From Streptomyces caatingaensis (GTDB taxonomy: Bacteria; Actinomycetota; Actinomycetes; Streptomycetales; Streptomycetaceae), in NCBI RefSeq assembly GCF_001187435.1, contig NZ_LFXA01000017.1, forward strand, positions 186,001 through 250,000: a stretch of DNA of 64,000 nucleotides. Reading direction: 5' to 3'. The position numbers and the translations under genes are program-made. The stretch's first letter is position 1. The number at the start of each line of letters is the position of its first letter. This document shows, one piece after another, positions 52,903 to 61,600 of the stretch. The notes under the pieces were generated by a model. It saw only the letters and a program-made list of their open reading frames with translations, had not been told where the DNA came from and made no database searches.

Positions 52903-53512
52903 TCACGTGGTGAGTTTGGCGAGCTTCTTTGCGGCGAGGCCGAGGAAGGCGGGGAAGTGGGATCCTTTGCGTTCGTATCGGACGGTGAGGCGGCGGCAGC
53001 CGAACAGCCAGGAGATGGACCGCTCGATCTTCCGGCGGTGCCGGCCGAGCCGTTCGGAGGACTCGATGCCGGGACGGGCGATGCGGGCGAGGATGCCGCG
53101 TTGACGCAGCCGGCGCAGGTGTTCCTTCGAGCAGTACGCCTTGTCGGCACGGAGTTTGCCGGGCCGCCGGCGGCGTGGGCCGCGTCGGGAGCGCACGGCC
53201 GGGATCCCGAGGGCGAGGGGCTTGAGGGCCAGGCTGTCGTGCGTGTTCGCGGCGGACACCGCGACCGCGAGCGGGATGCCCCGGGCGTCGGTCAGGACGT
53301 GCAGTTTGCTGGCGGACTTGCCCCGGTCGACCGGATTCGGCCCGGTCAGCGGCCCCCCTTCTCGCCCGCACCGAAGCGGCATCGACGATCACCGACGTCC
53401 AGTCGAGTTCACCCCGGGCTCCAAGTTCGTCCAGTACCCCCCGGTGCAGCCGCCGCCACAGCCCCGCCTGGGTCCAGACACTGAACCGGCGGTGTGCCGT
53501 CCTGGCGGGCCC
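52903..53512 (-). pseudogene. IS5-family transposase remnant, 5' truncated and frameshifted
   Basis: Reading on the minus strand, one frame gives AHRRFSVWTQAGLWRRLHRG to VIVDAASVRARRG, and the next frame continues EGGPLTGPNPVDRGKSASKL to FLGLAAKKLAKLTT, with the DDE-type residues in VIVDAAS and the C-terminal RRKIERSISWLFGCRR. The change of frame (+1) falls at a run of six Gs near 53356; it may be a programmed site or an indel. The N-terminal 60-80 residues are gone: at about 53515 the sequence becomes a fragment of an unrelated gene. A 15-base palindrome TGAGAC-CTT-GTCTCA (52891-52905) marks its 3' end. Confidence 0.75.
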
Positions 53513-53518
53513 CCGAAC

Positions 53519-53635
53519 GTCGGCGGCAGGTACCGCCACGTGGCAGTGCTCCGGTTCCTGCAAGGTGGGGACTTGCGTCTGGCCGCGGCGCTGACGGAGG
53601 CAAAGGGCGTTCATCTGCGTCAGGTGCATGCGTGA
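53519..53635 (+). pseudogene. C-terminal fragment related to the 50274-50588 gene
   Basis: The last 38 codons include LQGGDLRLAAALTEAKGVHL and end LRQVHA, matching LQTGDLRLAVVLTETMGIHL ... LRQAHA of the intact gene 3 kb away. Its 5' part was replaced by the IS5-type remnant. Confidence 0.6.
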
Positions 53636-53687
53636 CGGCGCTCCTTGGGGGCCCGCTGGAATCGGCGGGTCCCCAAGGAGTAGGGCC

Positions 53688-54203
53688 TTATTCGCTCGCG
53701 CGCAACCGCTTCATGGGTTCCCTTTGTGCGAGTGATTGGCTCCATCGTGCAAGAAAATTGGACAAAGCTTTCTCACCTAGCATCGGGTGCAGGTGCGCCG
53801 GCTTCCCTTCCTCAGGGTAGAGGACGTAAATCATCGCGTCTGGGTATCCCAGATCCGCCCAAATCGAGTCGAGCGCTTCGAATTTCTCCACCGGATCACG
53901 AATCTCGCCTACCGTGGCAGACGTAAAGTAGTACTGCCAGATTTTACTTGACTCTTTGTGCTCGTACTTGGCTAGTTGAAGTGCAAGGTGTCGAATTTGA
54001 TCCACCTCATCCGAGAGGAGCATGGTAATCTCCAGCTCCTCTGGGGTAAGGGGGATGTAATTTCGACCCAGTGCATCGATCACCCTGGTCAGGAGGTGGG
54101 TGTCGATGAGTTCGTTGCGGTACCCGTAGGCGAGTTCCCCGGGGTAAGGGAATCCTGGATCCAGGAAAGAATCTGCATTGAATCTGGGCCATACCTCGCG
54201 CAT
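53688..54203 (-). CDS. immunity protein candidate for the orphan Rhs toxin (DUF2247-like)
   Basis: 171 residues: REVWPRFNADSFLDPGFPYP, LTPEELEITMLLSDEVDQIR, then RDPVEKFEALDSIWADLGYP, which resembles the DPLEKVEEIYADFDYP-type block of DUF2247, a family found as immunity proteins. The gene starts 16 bases after the orphan Rhs C-terminus on the same strand, the usual place for a cognate immunity gene. Low GC (many A/T third positions). Confidence 0.7.
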   Translation of the reverse strand: MREVWPRFNADSFLDPGFPYPGELAYGYRNELIDTHLLTRVIDALGRNYIPLTPEELEITMLLSDEVDQIRHLALQLAKYEHKESSKIWQYYFTSATVGEIRDPVEKFEALDSIWADLGYPDAMIYVLYPEEGKPAHLHPMLGEKALSNFLARWSQSLAQREPMKRLRASE

Positions 54204-54219
54204 ACGTTGTCTCCTCCGA

Positions 54220-57081
54220 TCATCGGCGAGGTTCGAATGCCTCGTGTACGAGAACGCCTCGCGGATCTACGATCCAGTGAAATTTTCCACTATTGCCATT
54301 GACCTCGCCAGGCACAGATACATGGGGCATTGTGTCTGGGTTCATCGGATCTCTCTGTGCTTGGCGCCAGACGGTTCCATGCTCGGCGATCTGATCCTGC
54401 ATGTATATCGGAGCCCGATGGTATGGGTCCGACTTTTTTGCTGCGGAGCTTGCGCGAGGCGCGCTTTGAATAATCTCCTGAGCCTCTGCCGCTGTGGGTA
54501 AATGATGCATGCCCGGCGCAACAGTGCAGTTATGAACCAGGACAGGAGCTTCGCCGGCCAGCACATGGTACGTGTGGACGCCGCTGACCGTGAGGTCGAG
54601 GGTGTGCTGCTGCTTGATGAAGCGTCGGGTGGCTTTGACCCGAAGGGTCTCGCCCTTGTCGGTGCGCAGGTGGGAACCCGGGCGGAGACTCCCGGCGTCG
54701 ACCCACTTCTTTTCGGTCGCTTCCCAGAACGGGTGGTTGTCCGTGGCGATGATGCTCGCCTCGCCCCGATCCGTTTCGACTGTCAGGTCGGTGAAGTCCT
54801 TGTCGTGCGCCGTGTCGAACGTAGCGACGACTTCGCGTGCCGTCAGTTTGCCCGTTTCCGGGTCTGCTGCCAGGACCTTGTCGCCGGTCTTCACCTCCTC
54901 GATGGGTTTGCTTCTGCCGTCCTCAAGCAGGACTTCGGTGCCGGATGTGAAGCTGTGGAGGCATGGGCTACCTCGCCCACCTCGCCCACCGGCCCGAGAG
55001 CCGCCCCCCTGGCCGCGGGCGGTGCCGCCTTCCACTCCGGGGGTTCCCCAAAGCGCGACTCCGGCGAGGAAACCTTCCTTCCACGAAGAAACGCTCTTGG
55101 GGCAGCTGACGTAACCGCAGGCGAGGTAGGTGAGGTACCGAACCCGGCTCAGCGCCGTATCCGCCTGTGGTCCACCGCTGTAGATTGCGTCGCTCCAGCA
55201 GTTGATCGACTCGCCCATGCAGGATCGGGCGATCTCCTGGTAGAGGACCTCTTGGAACTTTTTCTTTTCTTTCCATTTGACGGGGACTTCAACGCCCGCG
55301 TAGACGACTTCCATGCCTCGCGAGGCCGGGGCTGGCTCCCATACTCCTGACTCGCTGCCACCGCTGTCGCCGTCGTCACCGCCGCCATCATCGGAGGATG
55401 AGGACTCACCCGGCATCCGTTGGTCATATCCACCGTCCGAGCGCCGCGTGCACTGCATCCCCGGGATGAGCCAGCAGTCCGCCGGCGCGAGGCCCGAAGG
55501 GTCGGACAGTGTCGCAGGGTTGTTGTGGGCGTACGCGTAGCCCTGGTTCTGCTGGGGGTCGCCCAGGTCCATGAGGGGATCGACGCTGATGAACCGGCCG
55601 ATGCTCGGGTCGTATTCGCGGGCCCCCAGATGCGTCAGGCCCGTTGCCGTGTCATTCGTTCCGCCGACGAAGCCCTTGGTGCCGGGCCAGTTCTTCGGCT
55701 GTTCTCCGCGCGGCGTGCCAAAGGGCGTGGTGCGGCGGTGGGTTGCCGACTTGCCCTTTCCATCGATGGCGAGTTGGCCCGTGCCGAGGTGGTCGCCGAC
55801 GACGAATGAGCCGCTGCCGTCGTCGTTCTGGACGGCCTGGACGCCGTTGCCCAGGTCGAGGTAGCGGGTCGCCTTGGGCGTCTTGGAGCCCTTGGCGAGG
55901 GTGATCTCGGTGAGGCCGAGGTAGAGCGTAGTCTCCGAATCCGTACGGCCGATCAGGCGTTGGCCTTCAGTGTCGTAGAGATAGGAGGCGTTGTTGGCCG
56001 GCTTGTCGTCCTTGAACTGGACGGCCTTGGCCAGGTGCCCCTCGGCGTCCCAGTCCAGGGTCTGCTTGTCGCCGCCGATGGTTCGGGCCGTCGTATTGCC
56101 GATGGGGTCATAGGCGTACGAGTCCTTGGCCGTTCCTGTCGGGGAGGTCGTGTTCACCGCCGTCAGCGTGTGCGGCTGCGGGCCGCCGGCCGGCGGGTAG
56201 GAGTAGGTGCGCTTGATGTCCTTGGCGCTGTCGCCTCCGACATCGTGACGGGTCTCCGTGAGACGGTTGCCCGTCCTGTCGTAGGTGTACGAGTTCCAGT
56301 ACGGGGCCGGGCCGCCGATCAGTTTGCCGTCCGGAGCACCTGTGCACGAAGGCGTGGACTGGGTCCATTCGTCCGTGACGCGGCGCAGGTAGTCATAGGT
56401 GAAGCACTGGGTGTCCATGCCACCGGACGCGGCGTCGGAGACGGCGCGGACGTTGCCGGTCTCGTCGTATGTGTACGTCGCGGCCTTGTCCACCGTCGGA
56501 GCGTTCTCGCGGTCGACGCGCGTGGTGGACAGGCGTTGGGTGCCCCACTCGTAACCGTTGGTGAGCTGGGTGAAGTTGCCGCCGCCGGTGAGCTTCGCCT
56601 GGAGCGGCTTGCCCGTGAAGCTGTAGCTGGTGACGCTCGCCTTGAGTCCGCCGGAGCCGATGACCTCGGTGGGGCGGAGCAGCTTGTCGTAGGTGTAGAC
56701 GACGCCGTCACCGGACAGAGCCCCCGCCTTGGGGAGCATCATGCCCTGAACGCTGCCGGAGGGGTTGTACGTGGTGCCGAAGAGGTACTCCCCGGCCAGC
56801 GGGCCTTCGTTGGAGGGGATCTCCACGATCGATCGCGTGATGCGGTACAGGGAGTCGTATTCGGTGACGCGGTTGGTGTAGGCGTTGCCGTTCTCGAAGC
56901 GGGTCGAGGAGGCGGGCTTGCCCTTGCCCCGGCTGACCGAGTCGTACGTCCACTCGGCGAGTTTCGTGCCGTTGGCCGAGCCCTCGTGGAGCTCGGTCTT
57001 GCGGCCGAGGTTGTCGTACGCGTAGTAGAGCGTGTTCTTGCTCTTGCGCGCGTTTGCGTCACGAGCACACCTGACGTCCAT
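54220..57081 (-). CDS. orphan Rhs C-terminal cassette (YD repeats, core, Hint, toxin tip)
   Basis: The frame is open from 57255; similarity to the large Rhs protein starts abruptly at about 57048 (RKSKNTLYYAYDNLGRKTEL) and the preceding codons are unrelated. It contains RHS/YD repeats, the RHS core (TKGFVGGTNDTATGLTHLGA through NPATLSDPSGLAP), a Hint pretoxin domain (CLHSFTSGTEVLLEDG ... HTYHVLAGEAPVLVHN, to about 54526) and a roughly 100-residue tip starting CTVAPGMHHLPTAAEAQ. ATG 57081 is given as a nominal start without Shine-Dalgarno; more likely it is a silent reservoir that recombines into the main gene. Compare 58648-64000. Confidence 0.8.
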   Translation of the reverse strand: MDVRCARDANARKSKNTLYYAYDNLGRKTELHEGSANGTKLAEWTYDSVSRGKGKPASSTRFENGNAYTNRVTEYDSLYRITRSIVEIPSNEGPLAGEYLFGTTYNPSGSVQGMMLPKAGALSGDGVVYTYDKLLRPTEVIGSGGLKASVTSYSFTGKPLQAKLTGGGNFTQLTNGYEWGTQRLSTTRVDRENAPTVDKAATYTYDETGNVRAVSDAASGGMDTQCFTYDYLRRVTDEWTQSTPSCTGAPDGKLIGGPAPYWNSYTYDRTGNRLTETRHDVGGDSAKDIKRTYSYPPAGGPQPHTLTAVNTTSPTGTAKDSYAYDPIGNTTARTIGGDKQTLDWDAEGHLAKAVQFKDDKPANNASYLYDTEGQRLIGRTDSETTLYLGLTEITLAKGSKTPKATRYLDLGNGVQAVQNDDGSGSFVVGDHLGTGQLAIDGKGKSATHRRTTPFGTPRGEQPKNWPGTKGFVGGTNDTATGLTHLGAREYDPSIGRFISVDPLMDLGDPQQNQGYAYAHNNPATLSDPSGLAPADCWLIPGMQCTRRSDGGYDQRMPGESSSSDDGGGDDGDSGGSESGVWEPAPASRGMEVVYAGVEVPVKWKEKKKFQEVLYQEIARSCMGESINCWSDAIYSGGPQADTALSRVRYLTYLACGYVSCPKSVSSWKEGFLAGVALWGTPGVEGGTARGQGGGSRAGGRGGRGSPCLHSFTSGTEVLLEDGRSKPIEEVKTGDKVLAADPETGKLTAREVVATFDTAHDKDFTDLTVETDRGEASIIATDNHPFWEATEKKWVDAGSLRPGSHLRTDKGETLRVKATRRFIKQQHTLDLTVSGVHTYHVLAGEAPVLVHNCTVAPGMHHLPTAAEAQEIIQSAPRASSAAKKSDPYHRAPIYMQDQIAEHGTVWRQAQRDPMNPDTMPHVSVPGEVNGNSGKFHWIVDPRGVLVHEAFEPRR
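54526..57048 (-). repeat. duplicated Rhs core segment (second copy 59006-61511)
   Basis: The orphan cassette and the main Rhs gene are near-identical through the YD repeats and core, diverge moderately in linker and Hint, and share nothing in the tips. Such long direct repeats allow tip exchange by homologous recombination. Confidence 0.85.
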
Positions 57082-57220
57082 GGGCAGCTGGGAGGTGTCT
57101 GGGGCGCTCGCACTCGCATCGAGCATCGGATCGCTGAGGGCTCCAGGCTCAGCGATCAATGCGGTTGCCGAACAATCACCTCGCGGCCGATCCTGGGCCC
57201 TGCCGAGCGAGGAGGACAGG

Positions 57221-57604
57221 ATGGGGCTCGTGCTGTTCCCAGGAGATGGCGACATGAACAGCCCGGATGTCTCCTGGTCCTACAGCGACTTCGGTGCGTT
57301 CAGGAGATGGTTGGCGCAGGCCGAGGGGGTCAACCTCGCCGAGATGTACGGCTTCGGCGGGGAGCGCCCATGGAACAGCGTCTCCACCACGCTTCAACCG
57401 TTCCTCGATCACCGGGACGACGGCGGACCCAACCTCACACCGGCTCAATGCGCGGCAATGCTGCCTTGCCTGGAAGCGATCGTCGGCCAGGAGCAACAGG
57501 GCGACAGAGATCCGGCCCTCGGCCGGCGCTTTGACGAGGCCCGCCAGTTGATCGTCGTCATGAGGCTCTGCCTGGACAAGAACGTGCAACTCATCTTCGG
57601 CTGA
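57221..57604 (+). CDS. uncharacterised soluble protein inside the Rhs locus
   Basis: 127 residues: MGLVLFPGDGDMNSPDVSWS, FRRWLAQAEGVNLAEMYGFG, TPAQCAAMLPCLEAIVGQEQ. ATG 57221 has an excellent GAGGAGG 5 bases upstream and is clearly translated in its own right on the opposite strand to the Rhs genes. Repeatedly seen style of Streptomyces small proteins near toxins, but no family named. Could be a free-standing immunity protein. Confidence 0.75.
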   Translation: MGLVLFPGDGDMNSPDVSWSYSDFGAFRRWLAQAEGVNLAEMYGFGGERPWNSVSTTLQPFLDHRDDGGPNLTPAQCAAMLPCLEAIVGQEQQGDRDPALGRRFDEARQLIVVMRLCLDKNVQLIFG

Positions 57605-57610
57605 CTGCCG

Positions 57611-57871
57611 TCACTTGGCGGCGCATAGGTCCCGGACGTACCAGTCGAGCCGTGCGCCGTCTCCGCCGTAGGTCTGCTTGCTGAAGGTGAATCCCGCCCG
57701 CCGCGCGACTGCGGCGGATGCGGGGTTCGCCGGCTCCACCTGGATCACCGCCTCCTCCCCGCCCTCACCGGCCGCGTATGGGGACGCCAGGAGGACCGCG
57801 CGCGTGGCCAGGCCGCGCCCCCTCCAGGACGGGTAGAGGCCGTAGGCGACATTTACCTGGCCAGGAGCCAA
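57611..57871 (-). pseudogene. 5'-truncated GNAT acetyltransferase
   Basis: 86 codons: VNVAYGLYPSWRGRGLATRA is the acetyl-CoA loop and AVARRAGFTFSKQ the C-terminal helix of a GNAT domain, whose first half is missing. An in-frame TAG lies four codons upstream of the residual start, so no longer protein is made. Confidence 0.65.
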
Positions 57872-58050
57872 GCCCTACTCGGCGAACCGCACCAGAGCCG
57901 CGGCGCACCATCGGTTTCCGACGCGGGACATGACGCGACTGCGTCGGCCGGACTGGTGGAGCGGTGACGTGCAGTCCTCGACATCCTTCGCGGCGTGAGC
58001 GGGGCGAAGGTTCCGTGTAACAGTAAAGCCTCGATGTCGCGGCAAAGAGG

Positions 58051-58083
58051 AGAGCCCGGCTGATCCGAGATCAGCGGGGCTCT
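58051..58083. terminator. bidirectional terminator-like hairpin
   Basis: AGAGCCC-GGCTGATC, loop CGA, GATCAGC-GGGGCTCT: a long stem with one extra base. Confidence 0.7.
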
Positions 58084-58139
58084 ATTCGCAGCAGTCGTCA
58101 TCCACTGGCGTTGCCGTGACTGTTGCCGTGAAGCAATGC

Positions 58140-58175
58140 AGGAGCCCCACCGCATCGCGCTTCGGCAGGGCTCCT
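58140..58175 (-). terminator. hairpin downstream of the Rhs immunity gene
   Basis: AGGAGCCC and GGGCTCCT (8-bp perfect stem) around 20 bases, 60 bases after the immunity gene. Confidence 0.55.
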
Positions 58176-58233
58176 CGCACGCAGTCGACTTGGGCTCGGT
58201 AGCGAGCAGCTGACTACCGAGCTGAAGCGCTGA

Positions 58234-58626
58234 TCAGATTACGTCGACTTCATAGCCGTACTGCTCTTTTACGTTCTCCGCCATTTCGCGGCCGGCGATA
58301 CGAGGGATCTTCCGCTCCCACCAACCGCGACCCCCCTTCATCTCGAACCCTTGATCCAATAGATTGGCGAACTTTTCATCCGCTCGATGGATCTCCGATT
58401 TGAACCATTCCAGCTCGGGGGTCTCTCTGACTACGGAGTCGTCAATTACACGCTGAAGGAAGCTGCGGATCGACACGTCGTCCCAGTACTCGAAGAGAGT
58501 GCCTTCGTAGCCTTCCGTGCAGTCGTCGACAAACTCTGACCACTCTTCGATGGCACGATGTGGCGTCAGCCTTGGAGATCTTCCGAGATCTCCGGCCAGT
58601 TCCCTGAATCTGTCAAGGAACAACAT
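58234..58626 (-). CDS. immunity protein candidate for the main Rhs toxin
   Basis: 130 residues, acidic and helical: MLFLDRFRELAGDLGRSPRL, RAIEEWSEFVDDCTEGYEGT, LQRVIDDSVVRETPELEWFK. It starts 21 bases after the Rhs stop on the same strand and shares the low GC of the toxin tip, the classic cognate immunity position. No named family recognised. Confidence 0.72.
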   Translation of the reverse strand: MLFLDRFRELAGDLGRSPRLTPHRAIEEWSEFVDDCTEGYEGTLFEYWDDVSIRSFLQRVIDDSVVRETPELEWFKSEIHRADEKFANLLDQGFEMKGGRGWWERKIPRIAGREMAENVKEQYGYEVDVI

Positions 58627-58647
58627 TGCGCACCTCTTTCGTGAACA

Positions 58648-61600
58648 TCATCGATATCTCATCGTGGCTCGACGAAAATAGGCGAGACCCTCCGTCGGCC
58701 GGAAGAATGTCGAGATACTGCCACTGCTGTTCATGTACCCGTAGTACCCTGTGTTTGGATCGAAGCGATGCATACCGCCGCTTGCAGTATTTACGCTGAT
58801 TGCCGAGTCTGGCCCGTCGCCGCTCATGAAGTCGCGAGCGGCTTGCCTGTATGCCTTCCTGCCGCCTGGGCGATCGAACTCCGGCATGTCGGCTTCTACG
58901 GCACGTGGTTCGCGTTGTTTTCCCTTCTTGAGGCGTATGTCCACCCCCTTGACGTGCTTCGCGTAGTGGGCTGCCGCAGACAGGTCCGAGTTGAAATCCG
59001 GGCAATTATGGGCCAGTACCGGGGTCGTCCCAGCCAGCACATAGTATGTGTGGACTCCGCTGACCGTAAGGTCATGAGTGCGTTGTTGCTTGACGATGTG
59101 CCGCGTCGATTTGACCCTGAGAACTTCGCCCTTGTCGGTGCGCAGATGAGATCCTGAGTGGAGGTCACCCGCGTTGACCCACTTCTTTTCGGTCGATTCC
59201 CAGAACGGGTGCGTGTCCGTGGCGATAATGCTTGCCGCACCCCGTTCTGTTTCGACTGTCAGGTCGGTGAAGTTCTTGTCGTGCTGGGTATCGAACGTGG
59301 CAACGACCTCGCGCGGCGTCAGTTTCCCTGTCTCAGGGTCCGTTGCCAGGACCTTGTCGCCCGTCTTCACATTCTCGATGGGCTTGGTGTCGCCATCCTC
59401 GAGCAGGACTTCAGTGCCGGGCGTGAAGCTGTGCAGGCAGGGACTTCCTCCTGCTCCCTTTCCCTCGCCCCTGAGGCGGCCGCGCATGCCGCCCATCCCA
59501 TGTTCGAGCTCGATCATCGCTCCGGCTGCCAGGCCGTCCTTCCACGAAGACACGCTTGAAGGACAGCCCTCGGTAGTCATGCAGGCGATGTACTTCGCGT
59601 ATTGGACCCGGTTGAGGGCCGAATCCGCCATCGCACCACCGCGGTATATGGCGTCGCTCAGGCAGTTGATCGATTCGGCGCCGCAGAAGTTGGCGATCTC
59701 TTGGTAGAACGACTCCTGGAACTTCTGCTTGTTCTTCCACTTGACGGGGACTTCGACGTCCGCGTAGATGACCTCCATGCCGCGGCTGGCAGGTGATTCC
59801 TCCCCGGACGATTCACTGGCGCCACTGTCGTAGCCGCCGCTGTCGTCATCGTCCGAGGACGAGGACTCACCCGGCATTCGTTGGTCGTAACCACCGTCCG
59901 AGCGCCGCGTGCACTGCATCCCAGGGATGAGCCAGCAGTCCGCCGGCGCGAGGCCCGAGGGGTCGGACAGCGTGGCCGGGTTGTTGTGGGCATAGGTATA
60001 ACCCTGGTTCTGCTGGGGGTCGCCCAGGGCCATGAGCGGGTCCACACTGATGAACCGGCCAATGCCCGGGTCGTATTCGCGGGCCCCCAGGTGCGTCAGC
60101 CCCGTCGCTGTGTCGTTCGTGCCGCCGACGAAGCCCTTGGTGCCCGGCCAGTTCTTCGGCTGCTCGCCGCGAGGAGTGCCGAAGGGCGTGGTGCGTCGGT
60201 GAGTTGCCGACGCGGCCTTCCCGTCGATGGCGAGCTGACCCGTGCCCACATGGTCGGCGACGACGAACGAGCCGCTGCTGTCGTCGCTCTGGACGGCCTG
60301 GACGCCGTTGCCCAGATCCAGGTAGCGAGTGGCCTTCGGGGTCTTGGAGCCCTTGGCGAGAGTGATCTCGGTGGAGCCCAGGTAGAGCGTGGTCTCCGTA
60401 TCCGTACGGCCGATCAGCCGTTGGCCGTTGGCGTCGTAGAGATAGGAGGCGCTGTTGGCGGCCTTGTCATCCTTGAACTGAACGGCCTTGGCCAAGTGGC
60501 CCTCGGCGTCCCAGTCCAGGGACTGCTTGTCACCGCCGATCGTGCGCGTGGCCGTATTGCCGGTCGGGTCGTAGGTATAGGAGTCCTTGGCGGTTCCCGT
60601 CGGGGCGGTGGTGTTGACCGCCGTCAGCGTGTGCGGCTGCGGGCCGCCGGCCGGCGGGTAGGAGTAGGTGCGCTTGGTGTCCTTGGCGCTGTCGCCGCCG
60701 ACGTCGTGGCGGGTTTCGGTGAGACGGTTGCCCGTCTTGTCGTAGGTGTACGAGTTCCAGTACGGGGCCGGGCCGCCTATCAGCTTGCCGTCAGGAGCAC
60801 TGGAGCAGGAGGGTGTGGACTGGGTCCATTCGTCCGTGACACGACTCAGGTAGTCGTAGGTGAAGCACTGGGTGTCCATGCCACCCGACGCGGCGTCGGA
60901 GACGGCGCGGACGTTGCCGGTTTCGTCGTACGTATACGTCGCGGCCTTGTCCACTGTCGGCGCGTTCTCGCGGTCGACGCGCGTGTTGGCCAGGCGCTGC
61001 GTGCCCCACTCGTAACCATTGGTGATCTGGGTGAACTTGCCGCCCCCGGTCAGCTTCGCCTGGAGCGGCTTGCCCGTGAGGCTGTAGCTGGTGACGCTCG
61101 CCTTGAGCCCGCCGGAGCCGATGACCTCCGTGGGGCGGAGCAGCTTGTCGTAGGTGTAGACGACGCTGTCGCCCGACAGGGAGCCCGCCTTCGGCAGCCC
61201 CATGCTTTGAATACTGCCGGAGGGGTTGTAGGTCGTGTCGAAGTAGTACTCGCCGGCCAAGGCACCCTCGCTGGAGGGGATCTCGAATCTGGACCGCGTC
61301 ACGCGGTAAAGGGAGTCGTACTCGTCGACGAGGTTGGTGTAGGCGTTGCCGTTCTCGAAGCGGGTCGCGGAGGCGAGTTGGCCCTTGCCTCGATTGACCG
61401 TGTCGTACCTCCACTCGGCCAGCTTGGTGCCGTTCGCCGACCCCTCGTGGAGTTCGGTCTTGCGGCCCAGATTGTCGTAGCCGTAGTAGAGCGTGTTCTT
61501 GCTCTTGCGGGAGTTGGTGACGCTGATCAGCTGGCCCCGGTCGTCGTATGCGCTCGTGCTGGCGCCCTTGTCCGGATCGTCCGAGGAGATCTGGCGACCG

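Larger units (their letters stand above)
57872..58233. other. gene-free spacer with two hairpins
   Basis: No credible coding region in 362 bases. It holds two terminator-type hairpins (listed separately) and scrambled GNAT upstream sequence. No tRNA or att core repeat was recognised. Confidence 0.6.

Noticed and set aside
57872..58233. Integration site of a genomic island (att core) between toxin cassettes
   Set aside because: No tRNA gene, integrase or flanking direct repeat was seen; the hairpins look like ordinary terminators.
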